Position numbers and translations under genes: made by a program. From assembly GCA_023247255.1 (NCBI GenBank), contig JAHFGV010000020.1, forward strand, positions 1 through 48,519: 48,519 nucleotides of DNA, given 5' to 3'. The first letter of the stretch is position 1; each line of letters starts with the position of its first letter. Under the pieces are notes generated by a model, which was not told where the DNA came from, searched no databases, and saw only the letters and a program-made list of their open reading frames with translations. Shown piece by piece: positions 1 to 8,418 of this stretch. The stretch comes from Candidatus Omnitrophota bacterium (lineage in GTDB: Bacteria; Omnitrophota; Gorgyraeia; Aquiviventales; Aquiviventaceae).

Positions 1-277
1 CCGCCGCGAACGCATCCCTGGAAGGATCGCTCCTGTGACGCGATGCGCCGACGCCAGGCTCGCAACGGGGATACTCCGATGAGTCCCTCAGTGATGAGCG
101 TCGATCCTGGGGCAAGCCAGGGGCCAAAAACTCGACCACGAATCTCGCTTGCGGCGTCCAACGGTTGTTTTACACAACTTCACAACTTTTCCACCCTTCC
201 CCCAGACCTCCATCCAACAACGACGACTACACACCCATGACATTTCTATTAACTTGCAACAAGGCTTGCGACAATCC
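1..277. other. Upstream region without a supported gene
   Basis: No ORF here looks like a recognisable protein; the 65-85 aa ORFs in the track overlap each other on both strands and lack a ribosome binding site. The part from about 210 to 260 resembles the region upstream of the promoter at 20984 (see the separate repeat entry). The first 200 bases may hold the end of a gene outside the window, but I could not recognise it. Confidence 0.4.
210..260 (+). repeat. Conserved upstream element, copy 1 (ATGACATTTCTATT...CTTGCAAC)
   Basis: The 24-nt stretch at 237-260 matches 20952-20975 at 22 of 24 positions, and the preceding CCATCCAA(C/G)AAC(G/A)ACGACTA also matches apart from an extra cacaccc here. 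In both places it lies directly upstream of a sigma70-like promoter (17 nt before the -35 here, 8 nt in the other copy). It could be an activator or operator site or the edge of a dispersed repeat. Confidence 0.55.
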
Positions 278-306
278 TTGACGCTGCCTGTTGTTGCCGA
301 TACAAT
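278..306 (+). promoter_or_regulatory. Sigma70-type promoter of tpx
   Basis: TTGACG at 278-283 and TACAAT at 301-306 are separated by exactly 17 nt. Transcription would start near 313, leaving a leader of about 55 nt before the tpx ATG. The same two hexamers and spacing recur at 8381-8409. Confidence 0.75.
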
Positions 307-368
307 CATTAAGGACAATGGCATAGCCTCTGGCTGTATTGACATAATTTATCAACAGGGAGATTCCG

Positions 369-920
369 ATGGCGACAGCAACCTCTTGGACATCGACTAA
401 AGAACGTCGGGGGATAGTGACATTCAAAGGCAACCCGCTCACTTTGATAGGTCCGGCAATCAGTGTGGGCCAGCAAGCCCCTGAGTTTCAGGTGCTCACT
501 CAAGATTTGGCACCCGTTACGTTGGGAAGTTCTAAAGGTAGCGTGCGATTAATCAGCGTCGTTCCTTCCTTGGATACGCCCATCTGCGATGCCCAGACCA
601 GGCGCTTCAACGAAGAAGCGGCACGCTTTCCCGAGGCTGTTGCGGTTATGACCATTAGCATGGATCTACCCTTTGCTCAGAAGCGGTGGTGTGGCTCAGC
701 GGGTGTTAACCGCATCCAGGTATTGTCCGATCATCGAGACGCGTCTTTTGGAACTGCCTATGGGACGTTGATCAAGGAATTACGTCTTTTGGCCCGGTCG
801 GTCTTTGTCATCGACGAGCGCGACAGCGTGCAGTATGTGGAGTATGTTTCTGAGGTGACTACCCCTCCTCATTATGACGCTGCTTTGGCGGCCGTTCGTT
901 CTCTAATACAAACGCAATAA
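369..920 (+). CDS. tpx: Thiol peroxidase (atypical 2-Cys peroxiredoxin)
   Basis: Reduces hydrogen peroxide and alkyl hydroperoxides with thioredoxin as the usual donor. The signature PSLDTPICDAQTRRFNEEA around the peroxidatic Cys73 is diagnostic of Tpx, and Cys108 in KRWCGSAG is the expected resolving cysteine about 35 residues later. The length of 183 aa is slightly above the usual 165-170 aa because of an N-terminal extension. The start is preceded by AGGGAG at good distance and by a consensus-like promoter. The last codons (CTA ATA CAA ACG CAA) coincide with a 12-nt word that also forms hairpin arms at 23248-23291, so the C-terminus may have been reshaped by a repeat. Confidence 0.95.
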   Translation: MATATSWTSTKERRGIVTFKGNPLTLIGPAISVGQQAPEFQVLTQDLAPVTLGSSKGSVRLISVVPSLDTPICDAQTRRFNEEAARFPEAVAVMTISMDLPFAQKRWCGSAGVNRIQVLSDHRDASFGTAYGTLIKELRLLARSVFVIDERDSVQYVEYVSEVTTPPHYDAALAAVRSLIQTQ

Positions 921-928
921 GTTTCCTG

Positions 929-1168
929 ATGATCGGATGGCGGATGGCGAAACTGGCGCTGTGTTGGGTGGGACCCTATTTATTCAAGCCATGGTGCTCG
1001 CCGCTGTTACGTTGGAGGATGGAGACCTATGGCGTGGTGAGCAATGAGGGAATCGTGCTTCACGCGGATGCGTTGACGAGCGCACAATTTTACGCCTTCC
1101 TTCGACAACACGCCAAAGCTATACTCCAATTCTTACGATGGGCCGCTACCCTGCAGTGGAACCCATAA
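929..1168 (+). CDS. Small hypothetical protein
   Basis: This 79-aa ORF begins 8 nt after tpx and could be co-transcribed with it. It has a hydrophobic, tryptophan-rich first half (LALCWVGPYLF) and no domain I recognise. Alternative starts exist at 944 and 1019. The stop codon lies inside the small palindrome at 1165-1189, which may end the transcript. A chance ORF is possible. Confidence 0.35.
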   Translation: MIGWRMAKLALCWVGPYLFKPWCSPLLRWRMETYGVVSNEGIVLHADALTSAQFYAFLRQHAKAILQFLRWAATLQWNP

Positions 1169-1189
1169 ATTCCTCTTCGCGGAATTTAT
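1165..1189. repeat. Mini-palindrome ATAAATTCC...GGAATTTAT, copy 1
   Basis: A 9-bp perfect stem encloses TCTTCGC. A second copy at 39726-39750 has an 11-bp stem and the same flanking bases (ccc before, ca after). The two copies are 38.5 kb apart, so this looks like a small interspersed palindrome. There is no T tract, so it is not a typical intrinsic terminator. Confidence 0.7.
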
Positions 1190-1190
1190 C

Positions 1191-1322
1191 AACCCCACAT
1201 CGGGCCACGGCCGAAAGCCATGGGCCCAGTTGGTTTGCTTAAGCGAACGGGTGGGAACGATGTTGCCCCACGCGGGGCGTGCTCTTGGATGTCACAGGTT
1301 TGTCCCGTGGGGCTCCACGAAT
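1191..1322 (+). repeat. GPVGLLKR/VPQA-PVGLH repeat family, intergenic copy
   Basis: The stretch GGTTTGCTTAAGCGA and the end GTCCCGTGGGGCTCCAC match the segment inside otsB (32736-32845) and, less closely, the segment inside kdsB (24110-24231). Read in the otsB frame, this non-coding copy would give a similar peptide (GPVGLLKR ... CPVGLH). Partial copies containing only the 3' half are at 1449-1486, 39838-39893 and 45515-45550. Confidence 0.7.
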
Positions 1323-1410
1323 GGTCGATTGCCCATTGTCGTCGTCGATTCTGATTAATGCGATGGACGTGCCCTTCAATCGAAAATCCAAAATCGACAA
1401 TCGAAAATTC
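1323..1410. repeat. Heptad-phased inverted repeat, locus 1
   Basis: The right arm consists of five consecutive 7-nt words (TCAATCG AAAATCC AAAATCG ACAATCG AAAATTC, 1376-1410). The left arm at 1324-1356 contains the complementary words GTCGATT and CTGATTA in near-7-nt phase. It is one of at least ten loci with this design. Confidence 0.65.
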
Positions 1411-1548
1411 CAAGGCAGTTTTATAATTCTTTAACAGAGGTTAAGTTATTGGTGTCACAGGCTCAGCTTGTGGGGCTCCACAATGGCATGCATTGCCGAG
1501 CAAAAGCAAAGTTGAAGAGTGGGGCAACACTCTAAGGAGATCCGAGGG

Positions 1549-1935
1549 ATGTCAGAGTCTAAAAAGATTCTCATCGTTGATGATGAACAGCAATTAGTCT
1601 TGGCCATGAAGATCCGCCTTCAGTCAAAAGGTTATGAGGTCATTACCGCCAGCGATGGCCAGGAAGCCTTGGATTGTGCCAATAAGGACAGACCCGATCT
1701 CATTATCCTAGACGTCATGATGCCGGGAATGGATGGGTACTCATGCCTGCGGGAATTAAACAATCGTTTTGGACGAGGCAAGATACCGGTTATCATTCTG
1801 ACTGCCCGCGAGCGAATGAAAGACTTGTTTGAATTGGAGGGCATTGAGGACTACATGGTCAAGCCATTCGATTATGAGGATCTTTTGATTCGGATTCAGC
1901 GCGTTTTACAAAGGCGTGAGGCGATCTCGCTATGA
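1549..1935 (+). CDS. CheY-like single-domain response regulator
   Basis: A stand-alone receiver domain of 128 aa. It begins KKILIVDDEQQ (acidic pocket), has the phospho-acceptor Asp55 in LIILDVMMPGMDG, the Thr in VIILTARE and the Lys in MVKPFD. The start at 1549 is chosen because AAGGAG lies 10 nt upstream; the ORF track extends to a GTG at 1519 without a ribosome binding site. There is no output domain, so it acts by protein contact, probably in the kinase network just downstream. Confidence 0.9.
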   Translation: MSESKKILIVDDEQQLVLAMKIRLQSKGYEVITASDGQEALDCANKDRPDLIILDVMMPGMDGYSCLRELNNRFGRGKIPVIILTARERMKDLFELEGIEDYMVKPFDYEDLLIRIQRVLQRREAISL

Positions 1936-1945
1936 GCGCTGTCTG

Positions 1946-1973
1946 TTAGCAAGTGTGGAAGATATGGTATACT
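1946..1973 (+). promoter_or_regulatory. Promoter for the riboswitch/FIST operon
   Basis: TATACT at 1968-1973 is preceded by TGG (extended -10 form), and a weak -35 TTAGCA lies 16 nt upstream. It sits between the CheY gene and the structured leader at 2070-2304. Confidence 0.5.
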
Positions 1974-2129
1974 GCATAGTAAAGTTAAGGAACGGATAGA
2001 GACTGACAATAAAGTACAAGCGATTAGAGTAAGCCTCGTTATAGGTTCGAACAGGCTAACCTTCGTTGCTGCTTAGTTCGAGGGAAAGCAGCGTGAGCCC
2101 GCAGGAGTTGGGCGGGTGCTGAAAAGCAG

Positions 2130-2304
2130 GGGCGTTTCGATTCAGACGAGTGTCTGGATTGAAACCTTGATCCCTTTAAACGGATCAAGGCAAAGCCACA
2201 ACCTAAACCCGTAAGGGCATGGTGGTTGGGTTGCCGAAAACCGTGAGCGAGAAAAGCATGAGCCCTAGGCTGTTTTCCTACAAGCATAGGGCTATTTTAT
2301 TTAT
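2130..2304 (+). promoter_or_regulatory. Candidate cyclic-di-GMP-I (GEMM-like) riboswitch 1
   Basis: The order TGAAACC - long P2 hairpin (CCTTGATCC/GGATCAAGG) - CAAAGCCAC - CCTAA - GUAA-capped hairpin - GGTTGGGTTGCCGA follows the conserved skeleton of c-di-GMP-I aptamers. An extra hairpin (GTTTCGATTCAGAC/GTCTGGATTGAAAC) precedes it, and a terminator-like hairpin at 2261-2304 follows it. The gene it leads is a FIST sensor and kinase operon. Deviations are the missing GAC before GCAAAGCC and an unclear P1. Structured bases begin as early as 2070. Confidence 0.55.
2261..2304 (+). terminator. Terminator-like expression platform of riboswitch 1
   Basis: AGCCCTA (2261-2267) pairs with TAGGGCT (2287-2293) and is followed by ATTTTATTTAT. 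It ends about 35 nt before the FIST gene start and fits transcriptional control of that operon. Confidence 0.55.
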
Positions 2305-2338
2305 AGGTTTGGAGGATGGGTAAAGAGGAGGAAGATAG

Positions 2339-3484
2339 ATGCGATTGGAACAGCGACGATGGACTCGCCAATCGGGTTGGGAACCACAGGGCTTAGCAAC
2401 TGCGGTACCGGCTTCCGTTCATTGGGTGCTCGTTTTTGGAGATACCGCGCTTCTACGGACCCAAACAGGGTTGGCTGACATCCGACGCGCATACCCCAAT
2501 GCCCAGATCGTGGGTTGCAGTACGGCTGGGGAGATTTATGGCACGCAGATTTCAGATGAATCACTCGTCGTTACCGCCGTCCATTTCGATCACACGCGGA
2601 TTATGACCCAAAAAGTGAGTGTCCAACAGGCAAGCCAGAGCGCGCAAGCCGGCGAACAGTTGGCGAAGGCCCTTTCGGCAAAAGATCTAATCCATGTGCT
2701 GATTATTTCCGACGGGCAGCGTGTCAATGGCAGCGAGCTAGTCCGTGGTATGACTCGACATCTGCCCGAGGGTGTTGCCGTGACCGGGGGGCTTTCCGGG
2801 GACGGGGCTCGTTTTCAACAAACGCTGGTTTTTCTAAATGACGCTCCACAGGAAGGGAACATCGTCGCGGTGGGATTTTACGGAGACCGCTTGAAAGTAG
2901 GCTATGGCTCGCTGGGAGGTTGGGATTCTTTTGGCCCGGAGCGGCTCGTTACGCGCTCATCGGGAAACGTGCTCTACGAGTTGGACGGGAAACCGGCGCT
3001 GGAATTGTATAAGCAGTACCTGGGAGACCATGCCTGCGGGTTGCCTGCGACGGGGCTTTTGTTTCCTTTGAGCATTCGATCGGAGGATGGCAAAAGGGAA
3101 ATCGTCCGGACGATTCTCGCGGTGGATGAGAAATTCCAAAGTATGACCTTTGCCGGTGACGTTCCCGAAGGCACCTACGCCCGTTTGATGAAAGCCAATT
3201 TTGACCGGTTAGTCGATGGCGCACAGGGAGCCGCCAAGACCAGCCACGAAGCGATGGGTTCTGTTTCTCCCGATCTGGCGATTCTGATTAGCTGTGTGGG
3301 CCGAAGGCTTGTGTTAAAACAACGGACCGAAGACGAGATCGAAGCCGTTCGCTCGGTCCTGGGTGAGCGAACCGTTTTGACGGGTTTCTATTCTTATGGA
3401 GAGATCTGTCCGGCTGCACCGAATGCCAGCTGTGAGTTGCACAACCAGACTATGACCGTCACCACTTTTTCAGAGGTCAACTGA
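2339..3484 (+). CDS. FIST-domain sensory protein (FIST_N + FIST_C)
   Basis: FIST proteins are intracellular signal-input modules, thought to bind small ligands such as amino acids and to feed histidine kinases. The N-terminal part carries the family pattern PNAQIVGCSTAGEIYG and the C-terminal part ends with GFYSYGEICP before residue 365. The length of 381 aa is normal. The start has a strong GAGGAGG upstream. The next gene, 7 nt away, is a histidine kinase that probably takes its signal from this protein. The leader contains riboswitch candidate 1, so c-di-GMP may set its expression. Confidence 0.9.
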   Translation: MRLEQRRWTRQSGWEPQGLATAVPASVHWVLVFGDTALLRTQTGLADIRRAYPNAQIVGCSTAGEIYGTQISDESLVVTAVHFDHTRIMTQKVSVQQASQSAQAGEQLAKALSAKDLIHVLIISDGQRVNGSELVRGMTRHLPEGVAVTGGLSGDGARFQQTLVFLNDAPQEGNIVAVGFYGDRLKVGYGSLGGWDSFGPERLVTRSSGNVLYELDGKPALELYKQYLGDHACGLPATGLLFPLSIRSEDGKREIVRTILAVDEKFQSMTFAGDVPEGTYARLMKANFDRLVDGAQGAAKTSHEAMGSVSPDLAILISCVGRRLVLKQRTEDEIEAVRSVLGERTVLTGFYSYGEICPAAPNASCELHNQTMTVTTFSEVN

Positions 3485-3491
3485 CATCGGG

Positions 3492-4961
3492 ATGCACAAG
3501 TTACTTCAGCGACAATTGCAGCGGTATCTGTCTTCTGAATCCCTGTCCCATTTGACGGATGGATGGCGCGATCTGCTGAGCGCCGTCGATCAAGCCTATG
3601 AACAGGCCGATGTCGATCGGCAGTTGCTGGAACGTTCCCTGGATTTGACTTCCCAAGACCTGATCCTGCGCAACAAGGAACTCTGGTCGGATATTTCTCG
3701 CCGAAAGCACGCGGAAGCCCTATTGGCGGGACAGAAACGGGTTTTGGAGCTGGTGGCGCGCGGTGTGCCCCTGTCTGAAACCTTAGAAATGATCTGTCGG
3801 GTGGTGGAAGATGATTCTCCGGGAATTTTATGTGGGATCTGTGTGGTGGATTCCGATGGCCAACACCTTCGGCTCGGGGCGGCTCCTAGCCTGCCTGAAA
3901 CCTACAGCCGACTCGTGGATGGACTGCCCATCGGTCCCCATGCGGGTTCCTGTGGCACCGCGGCGTACGAAGCTAAACCCGTTATGGTTTCCGATATTGC
4001 GAGCGACCCACGCTGGGAAGCTTACCGCCAGGCGGCCCTCAGTCATGGACTTCGAGCCTGCTGGTCCACACCCATTCTCTCGATGAAAGGCAAAGTCTTA
4101 GGCACCTTCGCAATCTATTATCAGCAACCTCAAGTGGCCACGGTCGAATCCTTACCATTAATCGAGGTGGCAACCCACCTGGCAGGGATCGCAATCGAAC
4201 GCCAGCAGGCAGAATGGTCCGTGAAACAGCAGGCGGCGGAACTGGTCCGCTCCAACGCAGATTTGGAGCAATTTGCCTATGTGGCCTCCCACGATCTCCA
4301 AGAGCCTCTGCGCATGATCGCTAGCTATACCCAACTGCTGGCCCGTCGCTACCAGGATAGATTGGATGCCGACGCTAAGGAGTTTATTCAATACGCCGTC
4401 GATGGAGTGACTCGCATGCAGACGTTGATTAACGATCTGTTGTCCTATTCCCGGGTCGGTACGAAAGGCAAAGCCTTCGAGCCTACGGATTGTAACGGGG
4501 TATTGCAACGGGCGCTGGAGAATCTGCGGTTGACCATTCAGGAAACAAAAGCGGAAATTATGAACGATCCCCTACCGACTGTGAACGGGGATATGATTCA
4601 ATTGACTCAGGTTTTCCAAAACCTTATCAGCAACGCCATCAAGTTTCACGGCTCAAATTCCCCGCACGTCCATATCGGTGTAACGCAAAAGTCAAGAGAC
4701 TGGGAGTTTGCCGTATCCGATAATGGAATTGGAATTCCCGAGGAACACAGGGGACGCATTTTTGTCATCTTTCAACGATTGCATCATCGGCACGAGTATC
4801 CGGGTACGGGTATTGGTCTTGCAATCTGCAAGAAGATTGTGGAGAGACACGGAGGTCGAATCTGGGTGGAGTCAGAGCCGGGGAAGGGATCGAGTTTTTT
4901 CTTCACTCTGCCCTTTTTGCCTCTATCTGAAGGGGGACAGCCGAATGGGAATGCCAGTTGA
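3492..4961 (+). CDS. Soluble GAF-domain sensor histidine kinase
   Basis: No membrane segment is visible, so this is cytoplasmic. A helical N-terminus (about 1-75) is followed by a GAF domain (about 85-235, with [14 protein letters not shown]), a HisKA domain with His267 in [13 protein letters not shown], and a HATPase_c domain with Asn381 (NLISNAIKF), DNGIGIPEE and [12 protein letters not shown]. The SHDLQEPLR form is typical of bacteriophytochrome-type kinases that partner Rcp1-like regulators, and such a regulator follows directly. The FIST protein upstream is the likely input. Confidence 0.9.
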   Translation: MHKLLQRQLQRYLSSESLSHLTDGWRDLLSAVDQAYEQADVDRQLLERSLDLTSQDLILRNKELWSDISRRKHAEALLAGQKRVLELVARGVPLSETLEMICRVVEDDSPGILCGICVVDSDGQHLRLGAAPSLPETYSRLVDGLPIGPHAGSCGTAAYEAKPVMVSDIASDPRWEAYRQAALSHGLRACWSTPILSMKGKVLGTFAIYYQQPQVATVESLPLIEVATHLAGIAIERQQAEWSVKQQAAELVRSNADLEQFAYVASHDLQEPLRMIASYTQLLARRYQDRLDADAKEFIQYAVDGVTRMQTLINDLLSYSRVGTKGKAFEPTDCNGVLQRALENLRLTIQETKAEIMNDPLPTVNGDMIQLTQVFQNLISNAIKFHGSNSPHVHIGVTQKSRDWEFAVSDNGIGIPEEHRGRIFVIFQRLHHRHEYPGTGIGLAICKKIVERHGGRIWVESEPGKGSSFFFTLPFLPLSEGGQPNGNAS

Positions 4962-5379
4962 AATTCTCTTGGTGGAAGATAACGAAGGCGATATCCGGCT
5001 GACTACCGAGGCCTTCAAAGAAGGCAAGATATCCAATCGTTTGTATGTGGTCCGAGACGGTGTGGAAGCCTTGGAATTTTTGAATCGGAAAGGTTCCTAC
5101 GCCCAGGCTATCAGACCCGATATCATTCTGTTGGATCTCAATCTGCCACGGAAGGACGGTCGAGAGGTTTTGACCGATATCAAAAACCACGCGCAACTGA
5201 AGCGGATTCCCGTGGTCATTCTGACGACCTCCAAGGCAGAACAGGATATCCTGCGAGCCTATGATCTACATGCCAATTGCTATATCACCAAGCCTGTGGA
5301 TCTGGAAGAATTTCTGACTGTCGTTCGGACGATTGAGGAATTCTGGCTGACGATCGTTAAGTTACCCGGCGATGAATAA
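4945..5379 (+). CDS. Rcp1-like single-domain response regulator
   Basis: A 144-aa receiver of the Rcp1 type, recognised by [18 protein letters not shown], the phospho-acceptor in [26 protein letters not shown] and [11 protein letters not shown] place the start at 4945 (MGMPVEILL), overlapping the end of the kinase by 17 nt, with AGGGGG upstream; the longer ORF in the track runs through kinase sequence in another frame. It is the probable phospho-acceptor of the GAF kinase. Confidence 0.88.
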   Translation: MGMPVEILLVEDNEGDIRLTTEAFKEGKISNRLYVVRDGVEALEFLNRKGSYAQAIRPDIILLDLNLPRKDGREVLTDIKNHAQLKRIPVVILTTSKAEQDILRAYDLHANCYITKPVDLEEFLTVVRTIEEFWLTIVKLPGDE

Positions 5380-7726
5380 ACCCCAAGAGTCTTCTCTCTA
5401 TGTGCTTCTGGTTGAGGATAATCCCGGTGACGTACGCCTGATTCGAGAGGCGTTAGCCGAAAGGGCCGACTCTTCGTTGACCCTGGAATGTGTGGATCGA
5501 CTCTCTATCGCCCTCCAACGTTTAGACACCGCGGGTGTGGATGTGATTCTTTTGGATCTTTCTTTGCCGGATAGCCAGGGACTGGACACGTTTATAAAGA
5601 TGCATCGGCGAGCTTTTCGGGTGCCGATTATTGTGCTGAGCGGATTGGATAACGAAGACGTTGCCATTGAAGCGGTTCAGAAAGGCGCCCAGGACTATCT
5701 AGTGAAAGGTCAGGTAGAGGGCTATGTTCTTGTGAGGGCCATGCGCTATGCGGTGGAGCGTAAACGGGCCGAAGAAAATCTGCGGGTAGCCAATGAGCGA
5801 TTTCGATTAGCGGCGGCAGCGGTCAACAGTGTGATCTATGAACGGGATCTGGTGAGGGATCAGGTGATCTGGAGCATCGGACTCTCGGAGCTTTTCGGCT
5901 ACAACCCACAGACCCTGGAGCCCATGGGAAAGTGGTGGCTGATGCATCTGCATCCCGATGACCAAGAGCGTGTGCGTGAGCAGTTGACGAATGATATCGC
6001 CCAGGGAAAGGATTTCATCGCTGAGTATCGATTCCTGCATGCAAACGGCCACTATGTGGACGTTTGGGACCGGGGGCGGGTTCAGCGCTCAGAGACCGGT
6101 GAAGTCATCCGCATGGTCGGCACTATGGTGGATATTACCGCACGCAAAGAGACGGAGCGTCTCAAAGACGAATTTGTGAGCACCGTGTCGCACGAGTTGC
6201 GGACCCCACTGGCTACCATGAGGGAATTCACCGAGATATTGATGGATCAGTTATCGGGTCCGCTGAATTCGGTTCAGCAAGAGCACTTGGGTATAATCAA
6301 AGCGAACGTCGAACGCCTTGCCCGAATCGTCGACGACATGTTGGACATTGCTAAGATCGAGGCCGGTCACATCATCTTGCGCCGAGAGATTATTGGCCTG
6401 AATCCGTTTCTGGAGCAGGTGGTTCACTCCCTGCATCCTTTGGCCGAATCGAAACAGGTGGACTTGCGGTTGGATTTGCCAGCCACAGCCATGCCTGCTG
6501 TGTTCGCGGACCCCGATAAACTTACCCAGGTTCTCATCAACCTGATTGGTAATGCCATCAAGTACATTCCGTTAAAAGGACAAGTCACGGTAAAAGTCGA
6601 GGAGCGATCCAACGAGGTGATGTTTGAGGTTCAAGATACCGGCGTGGGGATCGCAGAGGCCGATTTACCGAGACTCTTTGAGAAGTTTCAGCAGTTCCGT
6701 AGGGTTCGCGGGGTTCGTGGGGCCGAGGGAACCGGATTGGGATTGGCGATCAGCAAACGACTGGTGGAGCTGCATGGTGGGCAGATATGGGCGACCAGCA
6801 TGATAGGACACGGCAGTTCCTTTTTCTTCACATTCCCCAAGTACAGCGCGGAGGAGGTATTCCATGAGCATCTGCGCAGTGGCATTGAGGATGCCAGACG
6901 TCGACAGAGCCGCTTTTCGGTCATCGTATGCGGTTTGGCAAATTTTGAAGAACTCAAGACGCTTTATGAATTCGGAGCGGTGGGACAGCTTCTGAAAGAG
7001 CTCGAATCGCTGTTGCGAGGGGTGGTGCGTGGGAAAGACGGGGATGTGATCATCCGATGGCAACGGGGAGAGATGTTGGTCATCCTGGCAGAAGTCGATC
7101 AACAGGGAGCTCAATCCATCGCGAATCGCCTGCAGCATTCAGTAGAAGGCAAAACATTTTCCATTGGTTCCCATTGTGTATCCGTCCAGATAGGGACTGC
7201 GACTGCCACCTATCCCGATGAGGCGCTGACCGAATCCGAACTGCTTGCGTTGACCGAAGATCGCCTGCCCCACAGCATGGCTCCCAAAAAACGAGTTCTG
7301 GTGGTGGACGATGAAACCAAGATCCGCCAGTTGATCAAGGAAATGTTAGAGCTGCGCGGCTTCAGTGTATCGACTGCTGCCAGTGGCCCGGAAGCCCTGG
7401 AACAGCTAAAGAGGACTCCGGTGGATATCATTCTGCTGGATCTAACCATGCCTGTGATGGATGGCTATGAATTCTATCATATATTAAAGGAAACCCCGCA
7501 ATTCCAACACATTCCCGTCCTGATTATCACCGGCCGCGGACAGCGCAAAGATCGAGAGCTCGGCTTGGGCAACGCCCGATACAATTATCTGGACAAGCCG
7601 TTTGAGGTCGAGGACTTATTGGCTAAGATACGTAACATCCTTCAGGAAACACACATCAACAAAATCGCTCCGGAATCTCTACCTGTAAAAGCGCTCAGGA
7701 GGGCGAGCGATTTTGGCAGCCCTTGA
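5372..7726 (+). CDS. Hybrid histidine kinase: REC-PAS-HisKA-HATPase-degenerate GGDEF-REC
   Basis: Domains in order: receiver (1-125, Asp62 in [12 protein letters not shown]), PAS (about 140-255), HisKA with His274 ([11 protein letters not shown]), HATPase_c ([22 protein letters not shown], to about 490), a region of about 130 residues that looks like a degenerate GGDEF fold ([27 protein letters not shown] where the active loop should be), and a second receiver (about 640-770, Asp690). Without an intact GGDEF motif it should not make c-di-GMP. It starts 8 nt inside the preceding gene, so translation is coupled. The output is unknown. Confidence 0.88.
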   Translation: MNKPQESSLYVLLVEDNPGDVRLIREALAERADSSLTLECVDRLSIALQRLDTAGVDVILLDLSLPDSQGLDTFIKMHRRAFRVPIIVLSGLDNEDVAIEAVQKGAQDYLVKGQVEGYVLVRAMRYAVERKRAEENLRVANERFRLAAAAVNSVIYERDLVRDQVIWSIGLSELFGYNPQTLEPMGKWWLMHLHPDDQERVREQLTNDIAQGKDFIAEYRFLHANGHYVDVWDRGRVQRSETGEVIRMVGTMVDITARKETERLKDEFVSTVSHELRTPLATMREFTEILMDQLSGPLNSVQQEHLGIIKANVERLARIVDDMLDIAKIEAGHIILRREIIGLNPFLEQVVHSLHPLAESKQVDLRLDLPATAMPAVFADPDKLTQVLINLIGNAIKYIPLKGQVTVKVEERSNEVMFEVQDTGVGIAEADLPRLFEKFQQFRRVRGVRGAEGTGLGLAISKRLVELHGGQIWATSMIGHGSSFFFTFPKYSAEEVFHEHLRSGIEDARRRQSRFSVIVCGLANFEELKTLYEFGAVGQLLKELESLLRGVVRGKDGDVIIRWQRGEMLVILAEVDQQGAQSIANRLQHSVEGKTFSIGSHCVSVQIGTATATYPDEALTESELLALTEDRLPHSMAPKKRVLVVDDETKIRQLIKEMLELRGFSVSTAASGPEALEQLKRTPVDIILLDLTMPVMDGYEFYHILKETPQFQHIPVLIITGRGQRKDRELGLGNARYNYLDKPFEVEDLLAKIRNILQETHINKIAPESLPVKALRRASDFGSP

Positions 7727-7778
7727 CCGTGCGGTCAAGGGTGAAATAAAGATTTATTTTTTCCACCCCGATCCCTAT
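7720..7778 (+). terminator. Terminator after the kinase operon
   Basis: CCTTGACC GTGC GGTCAAGG forms a perfect 8-bp hairpin beginning inside the stop region of the kinase. A second AT-rich hairpin ending in a T run (TTTATTTTTT) follows about 15 nt later. The arms belong to the CCTTGAC hairpin family seen at several places in the window. Confidence 0.6.
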
Positions 7779-7806
7779 CGAGGTGGAACATCCATGAGGT
7801 TGGATA

Positions 7807-8187
7807 ATGCCACAACACATTCTCTTGGTAGATGACGAGCCCGACCTCCTTAAAGCCCTGGTGGTGCGTTTGGAAGTCTGTGGGTATAGCTGTGATACAG
7901 CAAGCCACGGTGCGGCAGCCCTCCAAAAGATTCAGACGCATCAGCCGGATCTTGTTTTGGTAGATCTGCTGATGCCTGTGATGGATGGCTATGAATTCTG
8001 TCGGAAGTTCAAAGCAGAACCCCGGACTGCTTCGATTCCTGTTGTGATCGTCACCGCTGTTCCTGAAAGGGCGATGAAATTTTCGGCGAAAGAATTAGGG
8101 GCATGTTTCGTGTTGCATAAGCCGTTTGATTTTCATAACCTCCTTGCCATCGTGCAGAGCCTCTTAGCGAGTCCCCAGAGCCCTTAG
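7807..8187 (+). CDS. CheY-like response regulator
   Basis: A single receiver domain of 126 aa: ILLVDDEPDLLKAL, phospho-acceptor Asp53 in [25 protein letters not shown] and LHKPFDF. A 28-nt stretch (starting atgcctgtgatggatggc) is identical to the second receiver of the preceding hybrid kinase, suggesting gene conversion or recent duplication. The TAG stop codon is also the first three bases of the 147-bp repeat at 8185. Confidence 0.9.
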   Translation: MPQHILLVDDEPDLLKALVVRLEVCGYSCDTASHGAAALQKIQTHQPDLVLVDLLMPVMDGYEFCRKFKAEPRTASIPVVIVTAVPERAMKFSAKELGACFVLHKPFDFHNLLAIVQSLLASPQSP

Positions 8188-8331
8188 CAGGTTGCTGAAA
8201 AACCCACGCAGCGCTCAAGGCTCTAGGCTGGAGGCTCCAGGGAACGATTCGGTCATCGTCGAGAAGCCTGTTCTTCCCTCGAGCCTTGAGCCAGAGCCTA
8301 GAGCCAATTGAGAGTTTTCAGCAACCTGTTA
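8185..8331. repeat. 147-bp TIR element, copy 1, with heptad-phased core
   Basis: Ends are TAGCAGGTTGCTGAAAAAC and GTTTTCAGCAACCTGTTA, inverted copies of each other. Inside, the left arm is GCTCAAG GCTCTAG GCTGGAG GCTCCAG (8213-8240) and the right arm has GAGCC at 8281, 8288, 8294 and 8301. A second copy of the same length is at 23023-23169, with deleted copies at 41682 and 42560. There is no coding capacity, so it is MITE-like. It probably also folds into a long RNA hairpin ending the regulator transcript. Confidence 0.75.
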
Positions 8332-8380
8332 GAGTGTTTCCTAACCTGCATGGCCGCCGTCTGACGGTCGATGAGCCCCG

Positions 8381-8409
8381 TTGACGAGTGATTGCCTGCC
8401 CCCTACAAT
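8381..8409 (+). promoter_or_regulatory. Sigma70-type promoter of the radical SAM gene
   Basis: TTGACG (8381-8386), 17 nt, TACAAT (8404-8409), the same hexamers and spacing as the tpx promoter. The ATG at 8419 lies only about 10 nt past the -10, so the mRNA would be leaderless or nearly so. Confidence 0.6.
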
Positions 8410-8418
8410 AGCACCATC

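Larger units (their letters stand above)
1169..1548. other. Repeat-rich intergenic region
   Basis: This 380-bp gap holds the intergenic repeat copy, heptad locus 1 and a short VPQA-type repeat end at 1449-1486 (GTCACAGGCTCAGCTTGTGG). I see no gene in it. Confidence 0.6.

Noticed and set aside
1-240. A 65-aa plus-strand ORF at 43
   Set aside because: No ribosome binding site, unusual composition (TTTTTHP end), and equally long overlapping ORFs on the other strand.
6960-7260. Active diguanylate cyclase in the hybrid kinase
   Set aside because: The GGDEF signature is absent (RWQRGEML in the corresponding place), so catalysis is unlikely.
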